Shown: piece by piece, positions 45,429 to 57,866 of the stretch
Layout of the letters: each line of letters starts with the position of its first letter
How positions within the stretch are numbered: the first letter of the stretch is position 1
Source: Eucalyptus grandis
Lineage: Eukaryota > Streptophyta > Magnoliopsida > Myrtales > Myrtaceae
NCBI RefSeq assembly: GCF_016545825.1
Contig: NC_052616.1
Span: forward strand, 42,639,529-42,703,528
Reading direction: 5' to 3'
Length of the DNA: 64,000 nucleotides
Notes under the pieces: model-generated
Told to the model about the DNA's origin: nothing
What the model saw: only the letters and a program-made list of their open reading frames with translations
Database searches by the model: none
Position numbers and translations under genes: made by a program

Positions 45429-46326
45429 ATAAAATAAGGGAAAATTCCAAATAAGAGCCTCAAGTTCTCTCATTTTCTCAAATAAGGGTCCAAAGTTGAT
45501 GTTGTTTCAGATAAGGGCATGAAATGACCAAATTGTCTTAAATAAGGACATGAAATGTAACTTGTTTTGAATAAAGCTTGAAGTGAGCATAAAATTTTCA
45601 AAAAAGGGCATAACCTCTTTGGTTGAAGAGCATTTTTTTCTTTTATCTTTTTTAATTTTTTCCCTTTTCCCTCCGCCGGCCATGGCGGAGCAAAGTCGAC
45701 TCAAGTGAGGGCGAGGATCGGGCGAGGGACACCTTTGCCCAACCTCGCCAAGGGCTGCCTTCGACCAGCACCAACGAAGGCGACTCTCGTTCGACGTTGG
45801 TGAGGGCACCCCTCACCCTTGCCAACCCAAGAGAGGGTTGCCCTCGCCAGATCTAGCAAGGCTACCCTCGTTTGACTCAAACGAGGGCGGCCCTTGCTCG
45901 CCTAGGTGGGGGCAACCCTCGCCTGATGTTGGCGAGGGCCACCCTTGCCCTCGCAAGCCCAGGCGAGGGTTGCCCTCCCTAGATTTGGCGACGAACGCCC
46001 TCACTCGACTCAAGCAAGGGCCAGGTGAGGGTGACCTCTCGCTAGCCGTTGACGACCATTTCCATGGAAGGAATGAGGAAAAAGAAAAGAAAATAAAAAG
46101 AAAAAAGAAAAAGGTTAACAAATAAAAACTTTTAAAAATATAATTACAATTTTTTTGACCAAGATATCCCTTCTTTGATGGCAGAAAAAGTCATCGTCAA
46201 CCAATGGACCTTATTTAAGATGATTTTCCCACTCCAAACCCTTATTTAAAATAATGTCCATTTTGAGTCATTATTTGAAAAAACTAAAGCATTTCAAGCC
46301 CTTTTTGAAATCTTCCCATAAAATAA
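45429..46326 (+). mobile_element. MULE with GC-rich core (45438-46317) and 9-bp target duplication
   Basis: ataaaataa lies on both sides (45429-45437, 46318-46326). The left end GGGAAAATTCCAAATAAGAG matches the inverse of the right end (GGGAAGATTTCAAAAAGGGC). Arms contain repeated 'caaataagggtcc'/'ggaccttatttaagatg' words. The GC core (45660-46070) consists of gagggcaaccctcgcc-type repeats and has no recognisable captured gene. It is 880 bp and encodes no transposase. Confidence 0.9.
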
Positions 46327-46632
46327 TTAGTTTTTTTTTTTGGTTGGAAACATAATAATTAGTTAGCTATCTACCAAATAAACTTTTTTTTTTTTGAAAA
46401 GAGATACATTAGTCTTGTTCCAAATGGATAAAGAAAAGGAAAAAAAAAAAAAAAAAAAGCCAAAAAAGGAAAAAAAAAAAGGCAAACATTATTCTTAAAT
46501 CAAAAGTGACCCCACATTTAACTTTAGTAAATGTTGCTTGAGAGAAGCATGAGTAGTTTTCTCTCTAGTAAAATTGAAATAAAAGAAAAAGAAAGAATGT
46601 AAGAAATAATCTTAAATCAGTTGGGACCCTTA

Positions 46633-47398
46633 GGTTATGTTTGGTCATCCGGATTTCTAAGCAAGATATAACTGGATAGTATATGATATGAAATAATGGG
46701 ATTTTACTATATCCTATCTACTTTTTGGTGAATCGTAATAATAAAGTCAAATATATTTATATTATATTAAGCACATTTTTTGGTATAAATATCATATTAG
46801 TATAAAGGAACCTAAAAGTTCACAAATAAAGATGGTAAAAATCTCTCACAGCACTATTCCCTAATTTATTTTTATTTTATTTTCCCCTCTTTTTTAATCA
46901 TTTTGTTTATTATCTCTTTTTTTTTCCCCTTCCATCATTCTCTAATAAAATTTTATCAAATAGTAAACTGTACTAATATATCTAAAATACAAAAATACCT
47001 AAAATATGTAATAAATGTAATTACATACTTATATTCATATATTGAATTTATATTTTAAGATAGAATTAAAGATGAATGCATAAATAAAAATAATATTAAA
47101 TTAAAAATAAATTTTATTTTTTGTCATTTTGAATTTCTTAAATTATAATTCAAATATTATTTATATTAAAATATAATTTCATTATTGTTAATATAATAAG
47201 TTTTATTTGAGATAAATAACTTTTCATTATGGATACTAGAGATCTTATTTATCTTTATTCCACCTCCTCCATGGGATAAATTTATGCAACCCATATCCCT
47301 CTTACATTCGACTTCATCTAGTCTTAAGTAAGCACTAAATACAGGATATGATAAATTTTATTCTATGCCAAATTTTATCCTGAGTGCCAAACGTGGCC
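46633..47398. mobile_element. AT-rich TIR element, unit 3 copy
   Basis: The ends GGTTATGTTTGG and, inverted, GGCCACGTTTGG are flanked by tta and ata. Partner of 16086-16845. Interior AT-rich, non-coding. Confidence 0.55.
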
Positions 47399-49759
47399 AT
47401 AAGGAATAGTGTAGCCAATTAACGTAAATTAGGTGTCGTAAGTCAATGAGTGGTAGAAATAGTGATGGCTTGCACTTTCCCACCCTTTTTTGGCTTTTGA
47501 CACCCCTTGAATTGAACAAATTATCCATTATGGGTTTGCTCTTGATTTAAGATTATTTCTTACATTTTTTCTTCTTTTTGTTTGATTTGAAATTTACTAA
47601 ATGACAAATCTACCATGTTCAACTCAAACAATAAAGATTAAGGTTGAATACGAGGCTTACTCTTGATTTAAGATTATTTCTTACATTTTTTTCTTCTTTT
47701 TTGATATTCTTTTTCTCTCATTTATGTCGAAATTGGTGTCCTTTTTTTTCCCAAAAAAAAAATTATTTGGTAGATAACTAACAAGTTGTTGTGTTAATAA
47801 GTTGTATAGTTTTTTTTTTTTAACTAGTAAACCATTATTCTAAAAATAATCAAAGTACAAGTAAAAGTAAAAATAAAAATAAAAAATCATCGACTAGTTT
47901 TAAAGAATGAATTTGGTGAATCTGATATTCCAGCTTTTATTATTATTCTTACCAACATTGCACAACTTTTTAAAAGATATTTTCAAAAGATTTCAAAATA
48001 TGAAAATATTAACTCCATAAAAAAATTCTAAACATCCATTATTATCTTAAAAAGTTATGTGAAATATTATCATTGCCTTGATTACATGAAATAATTAGTT
48101 ATTGACAATAGAATTATTACAATTTTATAAGACAAACCATTCGAACCATTTGCAAGTTCATATGTCTTGTCAATTCTAAATGTGTAAGAATTTCCAAAGA
48201 AAGAAAAGAAAAAAAAATAGGTAAGAAACAATCTTAACACTAAGATTGATGAGGGATAATTTAGTTGATTCAAGGTGGAAAGGGGATGTAAGAAGCCAAA
48301 AAACGGGTGGAAAAAGGGTGAGCAAAAAATTATGCTCAAAATTGAACAAGCTTTGCTTTGCCAAAGGTTGAATGTTCTTAAAAACAACACAAATCTTTTT
48401 TGATTATCACTTGATCACGCATCATCAATATATTGATCATGGTTTCCCTTTAGTCTAGTTAGGAATGTCATTTTTTCTTATTTCTTAGCATTTGATTCTC
48501 ACTTTGCCTTGCAATTTATTTAATGTTTCATTAATTGTTAATTGTTATTTCAATAATTGCGCACTCACATAATCGCCTCACATGTTAGTGAATAGATTTA
48601 AAATCAATCCTAACTGTCCGACAAACATCTTCTTGAAATGAACGAGACTAAGTGTCGAGAGGGCATTAGTTGATTAATTAATGTAATCAATTCTTTGACC
48701 CTACATCTCTAGTTGCATAGGATGTGAGGTATGTTCCCATGCCTCACTTGGTTTCTAGCCAATCTCGTAATAGGCTAGTAGTGATTTCTCATTAAAAAAT
48801 CCTCAGTGTTGATTGAAGCTAAAATTGAATACCTCAACATTGCGCGAGAGATGAGTTTGGGAGGGCCCGTGCCTAATTGAGGGTCATAGGCCTGCCTTTT
48901 AGGCAACACCACTAATTTTTTTATCTTTTTCCTCCGAACAGAAAAGGTAGGTCATGATTATATTATATTTGAGTACATTAGGTGAGACTCGATGGGTGTG
49001 ACCTTCAAGATCATTCTAAACAAGAGATGTTGTAATTTAATAGATCAACAGTTTCACGAAGTCCTCGAAAATAAGTAAAAGGTAGATTGTCCTCGTAGAA
49101 TCCCTACAGTTTTAATTTGTATAAACCAATATTGGTCTATGTTGATGATATTTTATGGTACTTGATATGGATGCTAATTAATTGTTCCTATCTCCCTATA
49201 ATGTCCAACTTGAGTAATAAGCTCTATGGACTTATTATGCTAACATAGTCTTTGCTTGACGGGCGAGTTGCATTGACACAGAATAAACTCATCACCTTTT
49301 TCTTCGCCTAATCTCAAATATTTAAACAAAGCTTATCAAGTTCATCTCAAGAAATTACTTCTTTTTAATACTCGATGATTGTTTGAAGATCCACGAATTT
49401 TACTTATTTATTTGCTAATTGATATTCTCATAAGTTTTTGCGAAATCATTCCATGAGAACAACATAATAGGACCTAATTGGTTTGTGTTTTATCAAGCGT
49501 TTTGGCTTATTTTAAGCAAGATATTACTTAATGACTTTTCTATCAAATTTTATAATTACAAAAAAAAAAATTATGAACAAAATCTAGTTGTCATTATTCA
49601 TATGTCTTGTTCAGGTATCTTTAGATAAATGTCAACTTGCCTGAATGACAAGTTAAATAAAGTGTAAAAGTTAAAAATGAAAGTCGGTTCCACACCTAAA
49701 ACTTTAAAACTTTAGGTTCCACACCTAAGTCTTGTTCAGGCATTCGCATACTACTAAAG
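47399..49759. other. AT-rich duplicated flank without genes
   Basis: Partner of 16846-19204 with small indels throughout. No gene recognised. Confidence 0.6.
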
Positions 49760-49790
<31 letters not shown>

Positions 49791-51490
49791 TCTTGTTTTT
49801 ATTCAACAATTTCTAGTTCATGCGTGTGGACTGACCTTTAGACTTTGAATTTGAGGGTATACTCTATTCAATAACATGGGACTTGTGACGTGCTATACTT
49901 AAATATCCACTTGTACAGTTTATTACATTACTGAATGTATAGATTATATAGATTTATATCAAGTACATCGTCAATGTAAAATATTGATTACATAGATCGA
50001 AATTTGCATTTATTAATGGAATGAATTCATTTGCCAAAATAAAATACCGTTTATAGATTGCTTGGGTAATTAATCTTTTGTACACCATTAGGGTACTGAA
50101 TAAGAATCCCCAATTCATAGAGACTAGTTTTAATATGCTTGGCACTGCTCTATTTCAAACCGTCTACCCCGTGATTGTAGGAGCAAGAGGGGCGACCCAC
50201 GTTGACTTTGACTTTGAAAGGCCAAGTGTTGTGTCCAAACTCTACCGTGGCCGATTCAATGTTCCCTTGCTAGAAGGGTCATTGTGAGTTATTGTGGATT
50301 TAATTGTGGTATGGTGAATTTCTTCTTTTTCAACCATAGATATATAGGTCATTGGCCAACCTATGATGTTTTGTGGAATAAGTTGTATGCTAAAAGTTCA
50401 TAGATACTTTTGCCAACTCGAGTAGCAGGAATTACAAAATGAGTTTGCAAAGGGTTATGATCAATTATAATAAATTAGTATTTAAATCAAGCATTTAAAA
50501 CCAAAATATGTGTTGATTTAGAAATTCAATGGGTAAATTCATTGTTTTTAAAGAAAGGCCTACATTTGAACCGACAGGATGAAGTTGGTCATGGAATAAA
50601 ATGGGAAATGGAAAATGGAGAGGAACCGGTATTTCTATCTTTGTATTCGGGCACGATAAAAAAAAAGACAAAAGAAAAAAAAAGAGAAGACATGATGGTC
50701 TCTTTTCTTTTGTTCATTTAAATAATTCAAACATTAGAATTGAAACGACTTTAAACCACCGAAATCAATATGCTTCGAAATTACAGTTTTAAAATAACTC
50801 TTGTGTGCATATGGAATGAAGTGGTCAACTTGAGATCGGAAACCGAACACGTTGCCATGATCTATTCCGTATGACATCTACACAAAACGCACCCATACAT
50901 CCGCTTGGCAAGCGAATTTTTGTATCTAAAACAAATAACCTTACGGTATAAAACTTGAAAACTCTGAAATTTACAAAAGGTTTTCCTTTGAACCAAGCAT
51001 TCCATATGACTTTTTTTTCCCTAAAGAGAAGAATCAAAATCAACACTATGGGCTTGATTTATTAATTTTATATTTATTTTTTCCCGAGAGGATGGGCTTG
51101 AGCTGAGAAGTCCCAACTTCTTTACTTTAAGCCATATCACAATCGTTTTGGGGCTAACATCCTAACAAAACAAAATTATAATTAAATGGATTTCAAAAGT
51201 TTATCTCAGTGAAATTCGAACCCATAAAAAGTTTTGAACATCTATCTGAAAAAAAGAAGGTATGACAACTTGTGGACGTGAAAGGGAAGAGAATCCGTGC
51301 ATTGGACACTTGAAAAGGGTTTTGATATTGACAAACTTCTAGATGATGTTATATCAAGTTGTGGAGTCGCTTAAACCACGCGAAAGTGAAAAAGGGAAGT
51401 GATTTGAATTCGTGGGTCCCGTGATTGCTTGACACACGCGATGATTCTTGCCCATCTCCGACGTCTACCCATCTTTATCACTACAATAAG

Positions 51491-51909
51491 TGTGACATCC
51501 TGAGTTTTAACCCATCTCGGGATATGTGAAATGGTTATTTTATCAATGCGCTATTAGTTACGTTTACTCTAAGCTGGCCCCTCATGAGTTAACTGACTAG
51601 TCAGAAAGGCAACAAAGGATCGATACACGTACGACTAGTGAATTCAATCAGGGATAGGCCACTCGACCATAAGGATCGAAGGGGGATGATACCACATTGT
51701 TGCAGTCCAATTATCGAATGGAAATAAATTGATTTGGCAAAAATACAAGGTCAGATTGCGGGTGATTTCGCACGACTTCGATATTGACTGCGAATGATGT
51801 TAAACCGATTTCCTTTTGGCTCTGTACTCAGCGTGAGCAATTAACCTCTCATGATTACATGACAATCGAGGATCGCCCTGATTTGAATAGGCACGATCAT
51901 GGATTGAAA
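51491..51909 (+). mobile_element. 5' fragment of a gypsy LTR inserted in unit 4
   Basis: It starts TGTGACATCC in 'ctacaataag|tgtgacatcc'; unit 2 has ctacaataagtgaagaaaaa at 20860-20879. Inner words such as 'tcatgagttaactgactagt' and 'catgattacatgacaatcga' correspond to 'tcgtgagataactagactgt' and 'ttttcacaacaaccgagagt' of the LTR at 2046. After ~419 bp the unit sequence returns at ctattagggtttatgaggtt, with about 19 bp of the unit missing. No target duplication survives. Confidence 0.8.
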
Positions 51910-52506
51910 AGCTATTAGGGTTTATGAGGTTTTGATAATAAATATCCATGCATTGTGTTTTTAAAAGATTTTCAAAGCGACCAAAGTGGAGGGGGTATAG
52001 GGTCACATTTGCCATCCATCCCTCGTTAGAGGAAGTTGAACTCTCCGATTAGAAAATTAAAATAATTGTATATATTAATCATATGCGAACTTGACCAAAC
52101 ATACACACACATACATATATGTATCTACATTTATAACCCATCAATTAAAATTAGTTAGATGAACTTTCAATTAATTGGGATTGGAGTAAAACATGACCCT
52201 CTAATTGATACAATCTCAACATGGAACATGATAGGCCTCCATTTTAGCTATATGTGGAGATATTGTTAGTACCGTTGATTAGTCTGGTATTTGTTATGTG
52301 TTTTGGCTTATATTAAGTGAAACATATTACCTAATTACTTTTCTATTGAAATTCAAAATTCTATTAAAGTTTAGAATAGAAAGAAAAAAAATCGTTTGCA
52401 AATCTAGTTGTCAATATTCATAATTTTGTAAAGCTTATGGAGTTTTCTGTTAGATAAATGTCAGTTGAGGCACATAAAACTTTTGATCAATATTAATCAT
52501 TCACTT

Positions 52507-52510
<4 letters not shown>

Positions 52511-52573
<63 letters not shown>
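52511..52573 (+). repeat. (CT)n microsatellite, 63 bp
   Basis: An uninterrupted CT run, much longer than the ~20 bp run at the same place in unit 2 (21481-21500). Confidence 0.97.
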
Positions 52574-52576
<3 letters not shown>

Positions 52577-52684
52577 CATCTCTCTTCCTTCTGCACGCAA
52601 TCGTCTCTATTCCTTACACGCGCGCGTTGCTTTTGCTTATTTTTATAAGTCTAGGTTAATAAAGGCGTTGAAATGCAGAAAGGT

Positions 52685-55600
52685 TGTCGCGACCAAATTT
52701 TTTCGGGTTCACCACCTAAAACTAGGTTAATGGATTACTAAGTCTTTAAGCTTAGCTCGGCTCTCCCAAGCCCATACCACCCGCGACTTAGGTTTGAATT
52801 CTTAACATGCAAATGATTTTCATTCAGGAGTCGCCACTAATCTATTTTTGGTGGGTCAATTAGAAACCCAAGTAAAGTAACATGAGATTTACTTTACTCC
52901 TACGAACCAGAGATTTATGAGTTCGGGGACTTGATTACACCAGACTATCCTAGTGCCATTTCGGTACCTTTTATTTCATTTTCAAAGAAATGTTTGGCAA
53001 TTGAATTGATTTTAATTTATCTTCCTAACATGTGAGGTGATCATACATGTGCGCATACCACCAATTTAACACTCAAGAAATCACTTAAATAATGCATGAC
53101 TTACCTCAAAGCAACAAAAGCAAGCATCTGCAGTATTAAATTAAAATCCACATCAACAACCCTAGATATGGTTTCTAATTAACACGCAATTTCAATTTTT
53201 TTTTTGTTTTCCCTTTATTTAATGAAAATCATGCGATGCATGCTAATAATTCAATATGACATGGCAGCATGACCTAAACTATATGACATGAAGAAATGCA
53301 ATAATTAAATGCAGTCTAAATGACCTAATTCTAATGACATGCAATGCGATGTGATGACATACAAAATTATTTAAACTAGATGACACGCAACATTCAATTT
53401 AGTATGCGGGTTATATGTCATGCGACATTTATTAAATGACTTAGTCTAATGACGAGGAAGTTCTAATTAAATGAACCTAATAAAAACTAAATGACGTGCA
53501 TTTGATATTTCTATGCAAAAATGATCTAGCTAGATTAAAATTCTATTGAATTTAAACTAAGGATCAAGTCACATTAAATCCTAATTTAAACTAAGATATT
53601 ATCTTAATCTAACATGCAATTTATCTAATATGCAATGACGCGCAAAGAATGCCCTAATTCAACATGATATATGCATGATGATTTTTTTGTGTTTTTATAT
53701 TAATTTCGAAATTAAAATTTCACATGCAATTCAAATAATGATAAAACTAACAACCTAAATGAATGCACATTTTGTTTTTTTTTAATTATTTTTCTAAATT
53801 CGGAATAAAATCCCTATTCTAGATACGCAAGATAACAAGGAATATTCCAAAACAAACTGAATCCTAATTCAAATATTTTTTAGATTTTTTTCTAGGTTTT
53901 CAAAAAATAAGCAATTATCAACTAAACATTAAATCTAAACAATCAAGATATTCAATCAAATAAAGGATTAAAATAATCGAAAAAATAACCTGTTGTCTCA
54001 CAGGTCAAATTAATGATTATCCTAACCCTAATTATCACGACAAAAGATCAAAATAACTAAAATATGATCCGAATTCTTACGGATCAAATTAATAGTTATA
54101 TTGATTCAACACTTAAAATACTACAACAAATCCCAAGAATTAATATAATTAAAAAATTACCCGAAATCTTACGGGTCAAATTAATAATTATAATAATTTT
54201 AGGGAAAACCCCCCTGCGGATAATGCCTACAAAATTCATGAAATGAATATCACTTCAAATTTACACAATAACAACTAAACTTAAAAGAAATAGATAAAAA
54301 AAAAACTACCTAATTTCCCTTTCTTTTCTTTTTTTGTTTTTCTTTTCCTGCTTTCTTCACCCATGGCTTGCTCGTGCGGGCGATCTTTGGGCAGCGGGTT
54401 CGATCGTCGGAGGGCGTCGCAATCGGAGCTCCGGGCTGGTGAGGGAATCGCTCGATGAGCAGACTGGTGGGTAGAGGCGTCATAGCCGGTACTAGTGGGT
54501 TGCCGGCGTCGGGTTGCGCGGATCGGGAGCAGCGGGGCTCCAAAGTGTCGTCGGATCTCGGCTAAAAACGAAATTGCAAGGTTGTTGGGTCGGAGCGATT
54601 GGTGCCTAGGTCGTCGTGGGGGAGATGGGCACCGTGAATCGAGTGGGCTGCAAGCGAAGTGGTCGCGGCTGGCCTCGGCTTCCAGGCGGCGTCGGCGTGC
54701 GCAGTGAGACTTCGGTTATGGGGAGCAGCAAGCGGCATTGGGCGAATTGATTACCGGTGGAAAGCGGAGGAGGGCGTCGGGCTTTGCGGAAGGCGAGGAG
54801 CGGTGGTGGTCACACACACGTCCTGCAGCGTGGCGAGGTGTCCGGCGTCGGTGGATCGGGCAGCAAGGCACGGCGGACTTCGGCGCGGTGGTGCAATGTG
54901 GAGCTTCACGGGCGTCGGGGATGAGCGGCCAAGGCGAGGTGGTAGCAGCTGCAAGGGCACTTGATTGTCGCGAGTCAACACGAGCTGAGTAGGGGTGACG
55001 TGAGGCTCCGGGTTGCCCGGCGGTGTGACCTTCGGCCGGTAATGCACGATCGTGAGCAGCGAAGGAAGGAGACAAAGGAACAGTCCCTGCCCCTACACTG
55101 TTCCTCCTTTTACTTTTTGCTTTTCTCCTTCTCCACGCACGGTTCTCTCTCCCTCTGCTGCTGTCAGCACTTTTCTCTCTCTTTTCACCTTTTGACTTTT
55201 TTTCTTCCTTTCTTTTCGACGAAAAACCTTGAAAAAGCCCCTTTCTCTCCCCCGTACACGATTGCTTTTATAGGTAAAAATAGGTAATCTTCGTAGAATA
55301 TTTTATCTCTTTTTTTCAATATGCACGAAGATAATCTATAACCTCCCGATCACCCAAATCTTTTATTCTCCTTATCTCCTAAATATTTTATACTGAGTTT
55401 TAAAGATAAGATCATAACCTGATTTTCTTAAATTCCAAAAATCCTCATTTCAAAAATATTCTCCTTCGATTTCATCATCTATTGATAAAAATAAGATTAC
55501 AATGCAATTTTTTTAATTTCCAAAATCATCGTAATATCGCATCAAATCTTAATTTTTCACAAGATAATTAATTAAACATAACGACGGGCTTGGGTTAATT

Positions 55601-55811
55601 CTCTCCTTTCGTGGGCCTAGCACAGCCTGCTAATTTAAAACCCAAAACCACTAATTCGACCCATCCGCCATTGGTTCAGTAAAATGCAAAAAATGCAAAT
55701 AACAAAATAAATGCAATCTAAATCTATATGCTATGCAATTAATAAAATTTAACCCCTAATTTTCTATGCCATAAATAAATAAACTAAACCGTCAAAATTT
55801 AGGTGTCAACA
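52685..55811 (-). mobile_element. 3' LTR (about 3.13 kb) of a minus-strand LTR retrotransposon, Retand/Tat-like
   Basis: On the minus strand the LTR starts TGTTGACACCTAAATTTTGA (55811 down) and ends GGTCGCGACA (52685). Both end motifs, and the 'aggagtcgccac' motif at 52828-52840 on the plus strand, are common to long plant gypsy LTRs of Tat/Retand type. A purine tract lies directly outside 55811, fixing the strand and making this the 3' LTR. The inner 54340-55050 is GC-rich with no recognised protein. It interrupts unit 4. Confidence 0.75.
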
Positions 55812-55827
55812 GCTGCCCCTCTTTGAA
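55812..55827 (-). other. Polypurine tract of the minus-strand element
   Basis: Read on the minus strand: ttcaaagaggggcagc immediately before TGTTGACACC. The internal region of the element would therefore extend to higher coordinates, into the assembly gap. Confidence 0.75.
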
Positions 55828-56026
55828 GTTGAGCTCGTAGAGGTTGCATTCAAAGACAAATTGAAACCTAAATTTTGACTATGCACATGCACTGAATGAC
55901 TTGATTTTTGATTTTTGATTTTTGATTTTTTTTGTTTTTTTTTTTTTTTTTCGGAAAATGAATTTCATTTTAAAATGCAATTCATATGATGCATGAAAAT
56001 GCTAATGCAAATGCATGATGTCAAAG

Positions 56027-56126
56027 NNNNNNNNNNNNNNNNNNNNNNNNNNNNNNNNNNNNNNNNNNNNNNNNNNNNNNNNNNNNNNNNNNNNNNNNNN
56101 NNNNNNNNNNNNNNNNNNNNNNNNNN
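56027..56126. other. Assembly gap, 100 N
   Basis: Exactly 100 Ns, the conventional size for a gap of unknown length. Distances across this point are not reliable. Confidence 0.99.
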
Positions 56127-56516
56127 CTCTCTTTTTCCCTATTTCTTTTTCTTTTTACTTTTTGCTACACTTTTTTTCTTGCTTTTTTTTTTTTTTTTTA
56201 ATTTGTCCCTTCCCTGTGCCCATCTTCTTCCTTGACGACTCCTTCCAAAATGGGCTCCCTTGTCGAACCATAACAAAATAAAACCATGTCCGACGAGCCC
56301 TCACCAACGTTTTGGGACCATCGTCGGACCACCACTCATCGGCCGACCTGCCCATCAATTTCCTCTTGTCATCGAACGGCCATTGTCGACCACAAAGCAT
56401 GAAACACAAAACAACATAAACAATGACAGGGCGGTGGCAGCAAAACGATCGAACGACCAACGCCCGGGAATGCTAATCACAAAAACATCTCAACAGAACA
56501 AATCAACCCATTAACA

Positions 56517-56800
56517 TTCGGTTTGGGAAAATTTCAAACAAGGACCTACAAAGGCCATCATTTTCTCAAAAGAGGACGCAAGTGAAGTTTGTCTCAAATA
56601 AGGACTCAAAGTGTCTTCATTTTCTCAAAAGAGGACATGGAGTGGAGTTTGTCTCAAATAAGGACCCAAAGTGATTATTTAGTCTCAAAGAAGGACCTCA
56701 TTTGCTAGCTGGTGAATAAATGCATCTCGATGCATATTCCGGTAGCCTGATCGAGGATATTTTTGTCCATTTTTTTTTTAAATTTTCAGTTGTCTTGTTC

Positions 56801-56894
<94 letters not shown>

Positions 56895-57866
56895 GGTCAA
56901 TGGTGGCACTGTTCATCATCTTCTTTGTCGTATGTTCGTCTTCTTCTCAAGAACATCGGACTTGGGAAGGGCCACCAACCCCTCACCGGCCATGGGCGAG
57001 GGCTTGTAGGCCGACCCTTGCTTGATCTGGCGAGAGTGGCCTCAGTTGTGGCTAGCGAGGGCTATTGAGCCCTCGCTGGCTACAAGTGAGGGCTTGCAAG
57101 CCCTCGTCGGCCCTTATTAGTGGCCGGTGAGGTGGGCGAGACCTCGCTCAAGGCCAGCGAGGGGTGACCTCGCTAATGGCTGTGAGGGGCGACCTCCCCC
57201 ACCTCCGCCCGCTGCTCCACCAACAACCTCGTCTTCTGCTAGGACTACGATTGGGATGCCCGTGTCGCTTTCTTCATCCCTTCCTCCCACCACTGCTCCT
57301 AGATCGACGACTTCTTCAGCTATCCCTTTTGCCCTCGAGGACCTTCTTGTAGGGCCTCGATTTGGATGGCCCCCCTCTCTCATGGCCAGTGAGGGCTCGA
57401 TGGCCCTTGCCCGTTGTCAGCGATGGGCATGGAGCCCTCGCTTGTTGCCAGTGATGGGCGTCGAGCCCTCGCCAGCCCTTACCCGGCCGACGCTCGCTGG
57501 CCTTTCCCCAAGTTTGGTGTTCTTGATCTGGGCAAGAAGAAGTGAACAAGGGACGAAGAAGACGATGAACAGGGCAACCAAGAATGAAAAAAAAAATTGG
57601 ACGAAAATACTGTAATCAGGCCACCAGAATATACATTGAAGATGCATTTATTCACCGGTCGGCGAGTGAGGTCCTTCTTTGAAATTAAATGACTACTTTG
57701 GGTCATTCTTTGAAACAAACTTCACTTCAGGTCCTCTTTTGAGAAAACGATGGTACTTTGGGTCCTTATTTGAGACAAACTTCACTTCAGACAAACTTCA
57801 CTTCAGGTTCTCTTTTGAGAAAATGATGGCACTTTGGTTTCTTATTTGAAATTTTCCCTTCGGTTT
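56517..57866. mobile_element. MULE-like TIR element with GC-rich core (56525-57858), 8-bp target duplication
   Basis: The ends GGGAAAATTTCAAACAAGGA and, inverted, GGGAAAATTTCAAATAAGAA pair almost perfectly, and the arms continue for about 270 bp with the repeated theme 'tctcaaataaggacccaaag / ttctcaaaagaggac'. ttcggttt is found at 56517-56524 and 57859-57866. Inside are a (TTA)n microsatellite and a GC-rich core (56960-57530). A frame with DYDWDARVAFFIP and IDDFFSYPFALED in the core might be a captured gene piece that I do not recognise. Confidence 0.85.
56802..56894 (+). repeat. (TTA)n microsatellite, 93 bp
   Basis: 31 perfect triplets next to the left arm of the TIR element. It creates poly-Ile, poly-Leu and poly-Tyr-like open frames that are not genes. 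Confidence 0.98.

Larger units (their letters stand above)
40275..51250 (+). repeat. Segmental duplication, unit 3 (partner of unit 1)
   Basis: It starts at the end of the LINE frame; 40284-40820 matches 18717-19230, 40915-41045 matches 19535-19645, and from 41045 on it follows unit 1 from about 7490 (a ~1-kb section is missing at this junction). 44402-51250 matches 13895-20640. The left boundary shares tttgcttga (40275-40283) with the corresponding site 18705-18713, a possible microhomology junction. Confidence 0.85.
51250..52684 (+). repeat. Segmental duplication, unit 4 (partner of unit 2), cut by an LTR element
   Basis: From 'gacaacttgtggacgtgaaa' it follows unit 2 (20641 on) up to gaaatgcagaaaggt at 52684, where a minus-strand LTR starts. 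The protease that should follow is not found on the other side of the LTR material within the window. Confidence 0.82.

Noticed and set aside
54310..55287. Several overlapping frames on both strands
   Set aside because: They are in the GC-rich middle of the minus-strand LTR; no family is recognised and frames overlap on both strands, as expected from base composition.
56698..57068. Reading frames with poly-Ile or poly-Leu
   Set aside because: They are translations of the (TTA)n microsatellite at 56802-56894.
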